Shown one piece after another: positions 1 through 5,197 of a stretch of DNA of 5,280 nucleotides; position 1 is the stretch's first letter; each line of letters opens with the position of its first letter. The notes beneath the pieces are model-generated. The model was not told the DNA's origin and made no database searches. It worked only from the letters and a program-made list of their open reading frames with translations. Position numbers and translations under genes: made by a program. This DNA is from Candidatus Nitrosopumilus sp. (GTDB taxonomy: Archaea; Thermoproteota; Nitrososphaeria; Nitrososphaerales; Nitrosopumilaceae): NCBI GenBank assembly GCA_011055585.1, contig DRGT01000001.1, forward strand, positions 1 to 5,280, given 5' to 3'.

Positions 1-936
1 GCGAAATATTGCAAATAAATCTGGAAATTGTTTCATGATGCTGAACTCGCCCTTCATTTTTGTTTTAATAAACTTGAATACCTTGCTGTAGATCTTAAAG
101 TAATCCAATACTTCTTTTCTGTACTTTTCATTGTTTCCTATATTTTTTAAGAAAATATCTGCACATATCATACTTGGAATGATTCCTTCTCCCAAAAGTG
201 GAAAAACTGTTCCAATTGATTCTCCAACTCCAACAACTTTGCCATGATAGAATGGCTCACATCTATCTGGTGTTGCAAGACGGATTGGCCTGCCAACAGT
301 TTTTGTTACCTTACCTCCGTATTTTTCAAAAAATTTGTTAGTTTCTGTAACATGGTTTTTCTTGTAATCTCCTGCACCAATATGTGCTAATTTCTTACCT
401 AGCGGAAAATACCATAAATATCCAGTCATTCCTGGAAATGGTTTTACGTAAAAATCATCTAGCGGAACCTCGTCTTCGTATTCAATTTTGTATTGATATG
501 TAGGTAAGTAGAAGTCTTTTTTTGGTCTTGGAAGGTAGGTTCTATAAAATCCGGTTGCGTCAATTATTAAATCAAAGTCTCGCTCTAAATCTTCAAGTTT
601 TGGCGATACTCCATAATGGACCTCGCAGTCTTTTGCCATGTCACGAATGAGTCGGATTTTGTCATATGTGCATAATCCCTTTAGTTTAATGTCAAATCTT
701 TGTTGGTTGTTCATATCGATGTAGAGATTTTTTCCATCGTGAATGATGTAATTTTCAAAATTTATGTCGGCCTTTTTGCAAAGCTCTATCATTTTATTTT
801 TTGATGCGCCCCATGCACAAATGGAATCGTGCTCTTCTTCTTTCATTCTCTCAAAGCCGACTACCTCGTGGTCTTTTTTTAGTCTAGCAAGAAGGTAACC
901 TCCAGCGACACCAACTCCACAAACGGCAATCTTCAT
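1..936 (-). CDS. Geranylgeranyl reductase family FAD-dependent oxidoreductase (3' end cut by window)
   Basis: An open frame runs from ATG at 936 to the window edge (312 codons, no stop), so the C-terminus is missing. The N-terminus has the dinucleotide-binding motif GVGVAG (residues 7-12) after a short hydrophobic strand, with an acidic residue (E29) at the end of the second strand, as in FAD-binding Rossmann folds. Further family marks are a CAWGA segment (40-44), DATG (126-129), GYLWYFP (172-178), which resembles the YxWxFP substrate-pocket motif of archaeal geranylgeranyl reductases, and a second flavin motif, GVGES...FPLLGEGI (236-252). Known members reduce the double bonds of geranylgeranyl chains in archaeal ether lipids or related isoprenoids at the membrane. 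The exact substrate here is inferred only; many archaea carry several paralogues. In the flavin motif the usual GD is GE (E239). A TATA-like box lies about 28 bases upstream, suggesting a leaderless transcript separate from the gene at 1002-1307. Confidence 0.85.
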   Translation of the reverse strand, partial: MKIAVCGVGVAGGYLLARLKKDHEVVGFERMKEEEHDSICAWGASKNKMIELCKKADINFENYIIHDGKNLYIDMNNQQRFDIKLKGLCTYDKIRLIRDMAKDCEVHYGVSPKLEDLERDFDLIIDATGFYRTYLPRPKKDFYLPTYQYKIEYEDEVPLDDFYVKPFPGMTGYLWYFPLGKKLAHIGAGDYKKNHVTETNKFFEKYGGKVTKTVGRPIRLATPDRCEPFYHGKVVGVGESIGTVFPLLGEGIIPSMICADIFLKNIGNNEKYRKEVLDYFKIYSKVFKFIKTKMKGEFSIMKQFPDLFAIFR

Positions 937-960
937 TTCAGCTTGAAAATCAATTCTGGC

Positions 961-970
961 CTTATAAAAA
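961..970 (-). promoter_or_regulatory. TATA box of the geranylgeranyl reductase family gene
   Basis: On the minus strand the bases read TTTTTATAAG, centred about 29 bases before the ATG at 936. Archaeal TATA boxes sit about 25-27 bases before the transcription start, so the transcript should start at or within a few bases of the ATG. No Shine-Dalgarno motif is seen, which agrees with leaderless translation. Confidence 0.6.
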
Positions 971-1001
971 CACTTTTTGAGATCTAGTTTAGTGCCAGAC
1001 A

Positions 1002-1307
1002 CTAATTCTTAGAAAATGTACGATACTCTCCAATCATTGAATTGCATTTAGTGCATAGATATTGGCCTTTTTCTTCTAGAATCATGCCTTCAGCCACTTT
1101 CTCGTTAGGATTCTCAAACTCTATTTTTGGAGCAGATGCAAAGTCCATATCACATTTTTTGCAATAATAATTTGAAATCTTGTTTTCATCAATTCGTCCC
1201 ACTGGTGCCAAAAATAATTCTCCTACTCCCAAATCTGCCTTTTTGCTTTGTTCATCAGTAATTTCAGCTATGATGTGTCCACCAGAGCCCTTTAGTTTAG
1301 TTGGCAT
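1002..1307 (-). CDS. Small protein with two CxxC pairs, putative zinc-ribbon
   Basis: A 101-aa protein, ATG at 1307 and TAG at 1002-1004. I do not recognise a named family. It has two CxxC pairs, C49-KK-C52 and C85-TK-C88, each preceded by aromatic residues (NYYC and QYLC). About 32 residues separate the pairs, a spacing compatible with one four-cysteine zinc site. The first 45 residues contain no cysteine and form a mixed hydrophobic segment (HIIAEI, LGVGELFLAPVG) that may be a separate small domain. No signal peptide or membrane segment is visible, so it is probably cytosolic. It lies 65 bases upstream of the reductase-like gene on the same strand, but that gene has its own TATA box. A zinc-dependent nucleic-acid or protein-binding role is only a guess from the cysteine pattern. 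Confidence 0.75.
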   Translation of the reverse strand: MPTKLKGSGGHIIAEITDEQSKKADLGVGELFLAPVGRIDENKISNYYCKKCDMDFASAPKIEFENPNEKVAEGMILEEKGQYLCTKCNSMIGEYRTFSKN

Positions 1308-1325
1308 AGTATCATCTAAGCTCTA

Positions 1326-1335
1326 GTATACAAAA
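1326..1335 (-). promoter_or_regulatory. Possible TATA box of the two-CxxC protein gene
   Basis: The minus strand reads TTTTGTATAC, centred about 23 bases before the ATG at 1307. The position suits a leaderless archaeal transcript, but the match to a TATA box is only fair. Confidence 0.35.
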
Positions 1336-1373
1336 CTGTTTTGTCTGGAATTATTTTGCAGCAATGACACTTG

Positions 1374-1655
1374 CTATCGAGTATTGAATAACGCACTAGT
1401 ACGAGGTTCCAAAAATCCATCTAGACTATTCATTAAACCAACATAATTTTCTGCGGATTTTACACGAGACTCTAGTTCCCTCAAACCTGATAATAATTGG
1501 GGCTCTCCTCTAAAGACAATCGCTAATCTGTCTATTCCAAAGCTTAATCCTTGCAGCTCAGTTGAAGACATGGCAAATAGTTGTGAATCTGGGATTGGAA
1601 TCTCTAATAACTTTAGGATCACATCCTTTTCTGGCATTTGGCAAACAGATGTCAT
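1374..1655 (-). CDS. Hypothetical 93-aa protein, unrecognised
   Basis: ATG at 1655 and TAG at 1374-1376; a second in-frame ATG (residue 7) could be the true start. I recognise no family. The protein looks soluble and mostly helical. Residues 11-20 are hydrophobic (DVILKLLEIP), followed by a Pro-rich turn (IPIPDS). Residues 36-50 are hydrophobic with a central IDRLAIVF. Residues 55-75 have an amphipathic heptad-like pattern (LLSGLRELESRVKSAENYV) that could form a short coiled coil. There is one cysteine and no metal motif. The gene shares orientation with the one at 1002-1307 and ends 66 bases before its start, so they could be co-transcribed. Upstream is a divergent spacer shared with the gene at 1791. 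Coding status rests on length, composition and position only. Confidence 0.55.
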   Translation of the reverse strand: MTSVCQMPEKDVILKLLEIPIPDSQLFAMSSTELQGLSFGIDRLAIVFRGEPQLLSGLRELESRVKSAENYVGLMNSLDGFLEPRTSALFNTR

Positions 1656-1717
1656 ATTCTACAAGATATGTTATGTGAAAGTAGATGATATAGAATATGA
1701 AGCTAAAATTGCGAAAA

Positions 1718-1755
1718 GTAAGCTAGCATTCTAAATGTATAGAGGCTTAGCTTAC
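1718..1755. repeat. Inverted repeat in the divergent intergenic spacer
   Basis: GTAAGCTA (1718-1725) and TAGCTTAC (1748-1755) are perfect 8-base arms. The stem can be extended by GC/GC (1726-1727 with 1745-1746) if T1747 is bulged, around a loop of about 17 AT-rich bases. It lies between the genes diverging at 1655 (minus) and 1791 (plus), ending 35 bases before the latter. It has no following T tract, so it does not look like a terminator; an operator for a dimeric regulator is possible but unproven. Confidence 0.45.
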
Positions 1756-1790
1756 CAGGTAATATCTGCCACAATTACTATTCTATAGTA

Positions 1791-2066
1791 ATGGTTGGAA
1801 TTGATATTGCCGACACCATAGTGGTGAGAAGAACGGTGGAAAAAGGAACTAGAGTCGTTGAGGAGCGAGTTAAGAAACTAACTTTTGCCGGAACGGAATT
1901 CAAAAAATATCAAAAGGAAAGGCTAAAGCTTGCTGGGGATGTGGGTTTGGCTAGCTCCAAAGGAACTGGAATAATTCACCTATCCAAAATGTATGAAACA
2001 CAAATTCCTTCACTAAAAGGACTCCATATCATTACTGGACGAGGAACAGGAATTAGGATAGGTTAG
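1791..2066 (+). CDS. Hypothetical basic 91-aa protein, unrecognised
   Basis: ATG at 1791 and TAG at 2064-2066. No family recognised. The protein is rich in Lys and Arg: residues 13-46 carry R13, R14, K18, R21, R26, K28, K29, K38, K39, K42, R44 and K46. It has a Gly-rich C-terminal half with KGTGIIHL (57-64) and a terminal GRGTGIRIG (83-91). There are no cysteines, no membrane segment and no signal peptide. The charge pattern would suit RNA, DNA or ribosome binding, but that is inference only. It stands alone on the plus strand between a divergent spacer and a strong hairpin/T-tract terminator, so it is probably a single-gene unit. A TATA-like stretch (TAATAT near 1760-1765) lies about 28 bases before the ATG with no Shine-Dalgarno site, consistent with leaderless expression. 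Confidence 0.65.
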   Translation: MVGIDIADTIVVRRTVEKGTRVVEERVKKLTFAGTEFKKYQKERLKLAGDVGLASSKGTGIIHLSKMYETQIPSLKGLHIITGRGTGIRIG

Positions 2067-2100
2067 GGAAATACAAAAAATATTTCCCCTCTTCTTTTTT
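2066..2100 (+). terminator. Hairpin plus T-tract terminator after the 91-aa gene
   Basis: GGGAAATA (2066-2073) pairs perfectly with TATTTCCC (2081-2088) around a 7-base A-rich loop, followed by CTCTTCTTTTTT to 2100. The stem begins at the last base of the TAG stop codon. The T-rich stretch suits archaeal termination; the hairpin itself is more typical of bacterial intrinsic terminators. Confidence 0.65.
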
Positions 2101-2143
2101 CAAATATCAGAATAATTTAACAAGAAATCTTTAGTTTTTCCTG

Positions 2144-2151
2144 TATAAAAT
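2144..2151 (+). promoter_or_regulatory. TATA-like box in the 2101-2377 spacer
   Basis: TATAAAAT at 2144-2151, centred about 25 bases before an ATG at 2172 on the same strand, which is the right spacing for a leaderless archaeal transcript. Read on the other strand the same area is T-rich and could instead be a terminator for the minus-strand mini-ORF ending at 2167. Confidence 0.35.
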
Positions 2152-2166
2152 AACAAAAATTTAGGC

Positions 2167-2250
2167 CTAGGATGAAAATATTACAAGTGGAACTAACGCC
2201 CCAAGAATCAAAATGGTTGAAACCGTTAGTAATATGCTTGTAACTCTCAT
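2167..2250 (-). CDS. Candidate 27-aa single-helix membrane mini-protein
   Basis: ATG at 2250 and TAG at 2167-2169; an in-frame TTG at 2262 would add four residues (MGIG), and an in-frame stop lies just beyond. The product starts MRVTS and continues as an unbroken hydrophobic stretch of about 20 residues (I6 to F25, with G17 and P21) ending in SS, the pattern of one transmembrane helix with a positive N-terminus. Past the stop the minus strand is T-rich (about 2163 down to 2144), which could terminate transcription. There is no cysteine or known motif. Such a short ORF can arise by chance, and a competing antisense mini-ORF overlaps almost all of it, so coding status is uncertain. Confidence 0.35.
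   Translation of the reverse strand: MRVTSILLTVSTILILGALVPLVIFSS
2172..2243 (+). CDS. Candidate 23-aa mini-ORF antisense to the membrane mini-ORF
   Basis: ATG at 2172 and TAA at 2241-2243. The product begins MKILQVELTPQESKWLKP and ends in a short hydrophobic tail (LVICL). Its only real support is the TATA-like box centred about 25 bases upstream. No terminator follows it. It overlaps the minus-strand candidate almost completely, so at most one is likely to be a conserved gene; alternatively the plus-strand transcript is noncoding. Confidence 0.2.
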   Translation: MKILQVELTPQESKWLKPLVICL

Positions 2251-2377
2251 CCCAATGCCCAATAATTATTCTAAAATCTAATACTAAAAGCTAGTTGCGA
2301 ATGTATGAAGAAATTACGAGAAGAAACTGAAATAAACTACCCTATTTTTTTGGATTCAATTTTTCATTTTTATTTGA

Positions 2378-2566
2378 TTACTTGCACTTTTTCTTATGTT
2401 TTCTTAAGGCTTCTGGATAATTAAATTCGGCTCCACAAAACCTACATTTTTCTTTATTTTTTTTATGTGCTTTATCTCGATGTTTAATTAGCCTTTCAGA
2501 ATTAGAAAATTCTATTCCACATTCTTTACACTTTGTTTTATCCGCGCCAAAGCTAAAAAAACCCAT
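2378..2566 (-). CDS. Small protein with two C2H2-type zinc fingers
   Basis: A 62-aa protein, ATG at 2566 and TAA at 2378-2380. Finger 1 is C13-x2-C16-x12-H29-x4-H34, with the hydrophobic core residues F20 and L26 of classical C2H2 fingers. Finger 2 is C41-x2-C44-x12-H57-x3-C61, with F48 and L54; the last ligand is Cys, so it is a C2HC finger. The fingers are separated by a Lys-rich linker (KKNKEK), and the protein ends CK right after the last ligand. The N-terminus (MGFFSFGADKTK) is short and aromatic. High Lys/Arg content suggests nucleic-acid binding; small C2H2 proteins are common in Thaumarchaeota and mostly uncharacterised. The gene stands alone: its neighbours on both sides are on the other strand or uncertain. 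I see no convincing TATA box, though a TTCTAGAA palindrome lies at 2586-2593. Confidence 0.85.
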   Translation of the reverse strand: MGFFSFGADKTKCKECGIEFSNSERLIKHRDKAHKKNKEKCRFCGAEFNYPEALRKHKKKCK

Positions 2567-2632
2567 GTATCTATTTACTACATTCTTCTAGAAAAACAGT
2601 TCCAAAATCTCAAAGTAATTTAGATGCAATCA

Positions 2633-2650
2633 TATTATATCAATAAATAC
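2633..2650 (+). promoter_or_regulatory. Probable TATA region of the 42-aa/82-aa gene pair
   Basis: TATTATAT (2633-2640) runs directly into CAATAAATAC (2641-2650). The second part is centred about 26 bases before the ATG at 2672, the distance expected for a leaderless archaeal promoter. Which of the two is used cannot be told from sequence. Confidence 0.4.
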
Positions 2651-2671
2651 TGGAAGTAATCAGGTTATTGC

Positions 2672-2800
2672 ATGTCAAGTATGAAATGTGTATCATGTGG
2701 AATTGGATTCTTTTCTCCTACTGGTTCAGACAAATGTTCCAAGTGTGCAGAAAAAGGGGAACCTGAATCAAGTCATGATTCTTGTGGTTGCGGACATTAG
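2672..2800 (+). CDS. Cys-pair 42-aa mini-protein, putative zinc-binding
   Basis: ATG at 2672 and TAG at 2798-2800; a second ATG at residue 4 is also possible. The product has C6-VS-C9, C22-SK-C25 and a terminal CGCGH (C38, C40, H42). The two CxxC pairs, 12 residues apart and each embedded in a knuckle-like context (MKCVSCG and DKCSKCA), are typical of a small zinc ribbon, and the terminal Cys/His cluster could hold a second metal or redox site. AT-rich, TATA-like sequence (2633-2650) lies about 22-39 bases upstream, so the transcript is probably leaderless or nearly so. The stop is 20 bases before the next gene on the same strand, which has no visible promoter of its own, so the two probably form an operon. 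The exact partner or role is unknown. Confidence 0.7.
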   Translation: MSSMKCVSCGIGFFSPTGSDKCSKCAEKGEPESSHDSCGCGH

Positions 2801-2820
2801 CATTAATTTCTGTTTAAATC

Positions 2821-3069
2821 ATGGATAGTTGTGACACTAGTACTCGTGCTTATAAGAATGGAAAAACATTTGATCAATGCAGAGATATTGCAGAAAAGAC
2901 TACTCTTGAGCTGAAAAAGCAATTTGAGCAAAAAGAAAGAATTCTGTGGAGTGAACTTTTAGATTTAGTGGACCATGATGAACTAGTTTACAAGCTTTCA
3001 CTAAAGTTTCTAAGACGAGACGGTTTTGATATTGGAAATAGCAAAAGACCTGAGATAAGAAAGTTTTGA
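2821..3069 (+). CDS. Hypothetical 82-aa protein, probably co-transcribed with the Cys-pair gene
   Basis: ATG at 2821 and TGA at 3067-3069. No family recognised. The protein looks soluble and mostly helical: residues 16-41 form a charged helix (TFDQCRDIAEKTTLELKK onward), residues 42-65 a second helix-like stretch with WSELLDLVDHDELVYKLSL, then a basic tail (FLRRDGFDIGNSKRPEIRKF). There are two isolated cysteines (C4, C20) but no metal motif. The start lies 20 bases after the stop of the 42-aa Cys-pair gene; no Shine-Dalgarno or separate TATA box is visible, so joint transcription is likely. It ends 15 bases before the convergent tRNA-like gene. The DNA-binding look of the basic C-terminus is only an impression. 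Confidence 0.65.
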   Translation: MDSCDTSTRAYKNGKTFDQCRDIAEKTTLELKKQFEQKERILWSELLDLVDHDELVYKLSLKFLRRDGFDIGNSKRPEIRKF

Positions 3070-3084
3070 AATAAAAAAAGGAAA
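3066..3084 (-). terminator. T-rich terminator downstream of the tRNA-like gene
   Basis: Immediately after the discriminator base the minus strand reads TTTCCTTTTTTTATTTC, with seven consecutive Ts. This is the usual archaeal oligo-T terminator without a hairpin, and it overlaps the stop codon of the convergent 82-aa gene. Confidence 0.5.
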
Positions 3085-3159
3085 CGGACTAGGAGGGCTT
3101 CGATCCCTTGAACTGGCTGTCCGAAGCCTCCAGCACTATTCAGACTATGCAACGAGTCC
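3085..3159 (-). tRNA. tRNA-Arg(TCG)-like gene, divergent or decayed
   Basis: On the minus strand 75 bases fit a tRNA frame. The acceptor arms are GGACTCG and CTAGTCC with a G discriminator and no encoded CCA. T8 and A14 are present, the D stem is GCAT/GTGC, and the anticodon loop is CTTCGGA with T33, anticodon TCG and G37. The variable region is five bases ending in C48, and the T arm is AAGGG-ATCGAAG-CCCTC. Several positions are abnormal: acceptor pair 6:67 is C/U, anticodon-stem pairs 29:41 and 30:40 are A/G and G/A, pair 49:65 is A/C, G19 is A and T54 is A. Flanks look like those of a working gene, with a TATA-like box about 27 bases upstream and a T-rich stretch downstream. It is therefore either an unusual tRNA-Arg or a decaying copy. 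The short variable arm rules out tRNA-Leu, so it is not the substrate of the adjacent synthetase. Confidence 0.55.
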
Positions 3160-3195
3160 AGACAGTTTTAGATATTCTGGACTAAATATCTGTCT
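3160..3195. repeat. Imperfect palindrome between LeuRS and the tRNA-like gene
   Basis: AGACAG (3160-3165) is mirrored by CTGTCT (3190-3195), and TTTAG (3167-3171) by CTAAA (3182-3186). A partly overlapping 7-base inverted repeat pairs GTCCAGA (3156-3162, reaching into the tRNA acceptor stem) with TCTGGAC (3176-3182). It may be a regulatory site, part of the tRNA promoter or a leader hairpin. Confidence 0.35.
3182..3189 (-). promoter_or_regulatory. TATA-like box of the tRNA-like gene
   Basis: The minus strand reads ATATTTAG, centred about 27 bases before the first base of the tRNA-like gene (3159). It lies between the LeuRS stop and the tRNA, so the tRNA need not depend on LeuRS read-through. 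Confidence 0.4.
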
Positions 3196-3202
3196 TGGAA
3201 AA

Positions 3203-5197
3203 TTACTCAATCAAAATTGCCGGCTTGAAGGGCCTTGCATGTCTAGCTTTTCCTTTAGGATCATAAATTCCTGAATCAGATTCAGAAAAAACTTGAACAT
3301 CAGCTCCAAAATCAGCTTTAGTTATACTGCTTAGCTCAGATGCAATCAAAGCTTTTTCATCAAACTCGGCAGTCTCTAGTTTAGTCTTTCTAATCTCAAC
3401 TGGTTCAGACAAAATATCCTTGATAGTCCTTTGAACAAAGTCTGGATTCTTTTTTATATCAGCAGTTTCTGGATTTGCAATTAATTCTTTCATAATTGCA
3501 CCCATGTTTGTCTGTCCTGCCATCACCTTTTCTAAAATAAAGTGATATGCTTTAGATTTGAAGGCGTTAGCTGTGTAAATCATAATTTTTTTTGGAGTCA
3601 TCTTTGTTACCTTGATGATATTTGCAACATCATCCATGATTGATTTTAGAAGCTCTTCGGACTGAATAGCTTGAGCATCAATGACGTCATCTGAAACAGC
3701 TGGCCAGCTACTCTGAGATACCAAACCTGAATTTCCAAGCTTTTCCCACATTTCTTCAGCTATATGTGGAGCAAACGGAGAAAGCATACAAACTCGTTTA
3801 GTGTTAATTTCGTGCAAAACTCCTGAATAATCATCTCTTCCCTTTGCTTTTGCACGTTTAAGATACCATTGCAAATCACCTTCAAATGAGAATAAATTAC
3901 CATGAAGACCCTCTCGCAGCCTCATTTTCTCTATACTGGAACTGACTCCAGAAATCAGAGACTGTAATTTGCTTAAAATCCACTTGTCTTCTGCTTGCAA
4001 ATTATCTAATTTACCAGGTTTTAGCTTGGAGCATTCATCCAGTAATGAAATCAGCTTGTTCTTTATTCCACTAACAGATTCTAAATTAAAATCAGCATCC
4101 TGTAACAGCTCAGCTGAAATTATTATTGCCAATCTAATTGGATCTGCACCGTAATCACGAATAGCTTGTCGTAGAGGAATTATATTTCCCATGGATTTAG
4201 ACATTTTTTTGCCATCCATTAGTACAGAACCATTTACAACAATCTGGAGTGGCCAATTATTCTCAGGAAAAATTGCAACATGGTTCAAAACAAAAAACGT
4301 CAGATGATTTGGAACCAAGTCACGTCCTGAATGTCTTGAATCTACTGGATAAAAGTAAGAAAACTCTTGTCTTATCTCATAAATAGTCTTGATTGAAACA
4401 TTACAATTTTTTGCAACAGCTTCAGCTTCGCCTTTTTCAAAAAAGACATATTCAAAAAATTTGTCTGTTAGGTTATCAGCTTTTAAGCTTCCATTATTCA
4501 CAAATTTAGCTAAAATATAATATGCCATGTATATTACAGAGTCAGATAAGCTTTCAACAATCCAGTCCTTATCCCATGGTAATTTAGTACCAAGTCCATG
4601 TTGTCTTGCACAAGCTCGCTCATGCAACCAACCAACAACATACTTGAACTCACCACGAATCTCTTGCGGCAAAATGCTCATGGAATCAAGACATTTTGTA
4701 GCTTGCTCCTTCCAAGCTGCATCGCCATAGTTTAGAAACCATTGATTTGTGAGAATTTTGACAACACATTCGGTTCCACAACGACACTTTACTGGAGAGT
4801 TTGTAAGCTCTAAGAGAATATCCGAATATTTTTTCTCAGCTAACCACTTTTTTATGGGATCCTTAGCTTCAGAAACCTTTTTTCCTGCAAACTGTTCGGT
4901 GTTTTGTTTTAGGACTCCGCCGTAGAACTCTTTTCCGTATATTTCGTCTGTTGCTTTTTCAAGCTTTGAGTCATTTTGGTCCTTTATCCCAAGCTTCTCA
5001 ACTGCCTCTTTAGCTGGAATCTCTCCATATCCCTCAGTTTGGATGATAGAAATAGGCTTGATTAGCTGCAATTCAGAGCCTTGAGGCTGATTTTTCTTAA
5101 AATCTACTAGAGCCTGATAGTCAAATGGTGCATGAGCAGGAACAGACATTACCAATCCAGTTCCAGTTTGAGATTCTACAAAACTAGCTTCCAGCAT
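3203..5197 (-). CDS. leuS: Leucyl-tRNA synthetase, archaeal type, N-terminal third missing
   Basis: LeuRS charges tRNA-Leu with leucine in the cytoplasm and hydrolyses wrongly charged tRNA. The frame gives 664 residues from the ATG at 5197 to TAA at 3203-3205, against about 950 for archaeal LeuRS; the missing part includes the HIGH-motif region and the first half of the editing domain. The ATG is not a true start: coding sense continues to about 5206 (Ser-Ile-Pro) and then hits TAG at 5207-5209. In order: editing-site stretch [20 protein letters not shown] (11-30) with the conserved Asp26; Cys cluster C138/C140/C144; WFLNYGD (153-159); [20 protein letters not shown] (190-209); [16 protein letters not shown] (287-302); signature KMSKS (331-335); anticodon-binding helical domain (about 380-530) with [12 protein letters not shown]; and an archaeal C-terminal domain to 664. 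All downstream motifs are intact with no frameshift, so the defect is only at the junction near 5200. Confidence 0.95.
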   Translation of the reverse strand: MLEASFVESQTGTGLVMSVPAHAPFDYQALVDFKKNQPQGSELQLIKPISIIQTEGYGEIPAKEAVEKLGIKDQNDSKLEKATDEIYGKEFYGGVLKQNTEQFAGKKVSEAKDPIKKWLAEKKYSDILLELTNSPVKCRCGTECVVKILTNQWFLNYGDAAWKEQATKCLDSMSILPQEIRGEFKYVVGWLHERACARQHGLGTKLPWDKDWIVESLSDSVIYMAYYILAKFVNNGSLKADNLTDKFFEYVFFEKGEAEAVAKNCNVSIKTIYEIRQEFSYFYPVDSRHSGRDLVPNHLTFFVLNHVAIFPENNWPLQIVVNGSVLMDGKKMSKSMGNIIPLRQAIRDYGADPIRLAIIISAELLQDADFNLESVSGIKNKLISLLDECSKLKPGKLDNLQAEDKWILSKLQSLISGVSSSIEKMRLREGLHGNLFSFEGDLQWYLKRAKAKGRDDYSGVLHEINTKRVCMLSPFAPHIAEEMWEKLGNSGLVSQSSWPAVSDDVIDAQAIQSEELLKSIMDDVANIIKVTKMTPKKIMIYTANAFKSKAYHFILEKVMAGQTNMGAIMKELIANPETADIKKNPDFVQRTIKDILSEPVEIRKTKLETAEFDEKALIASELSSITKADFGADVQVFSESDSGIYDPKGKARHARPFKPAILIE

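Noticed and set aside
2305..2424. Plus-strand 39-codon ORF beginning MKKLREETEI and running into the zinc-finger gene
   Set aside because: Its second half is antisense to the well-supported zinc-finger gene and its aromatic/Phe-rich composition comes from the complement of Lys codons. No good TATA box was seen.
3086..3159. Plus-strand reading of the tRNA-like region as a tRNA
   Set aside because: The acceptor ends also pair on this strand, but there is no T-loop TTCRA at the right place and no fitting D or anticodon arm; the minus strand fits all arms.
3969..4154. Plus-strand 61-codon open frame inside LeuRS
   Set aside because: It is fully antisense to a conserved LeuRS domain, Ser/Leu-rich as expected of an antisense shadow, and has no promoter.
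4527..4730. Plus-strand 67-codon open frame inside LeuRS
   Set aside because: It is antisense to the conserved [12 protein letters not shown] region; its sequence is explained by the LeuRS codons on the other strand.
5195..5197. ATG at 5197 as the real start of leucyl-tRNA synthetase
   Set aside because: It lies inside the editing domain; an archaeal LeuRS needs roughly 290 more N-terminal residues with the HIGH region, and the preceding Ser-Ile-Pro codons still read as coding before the junction.
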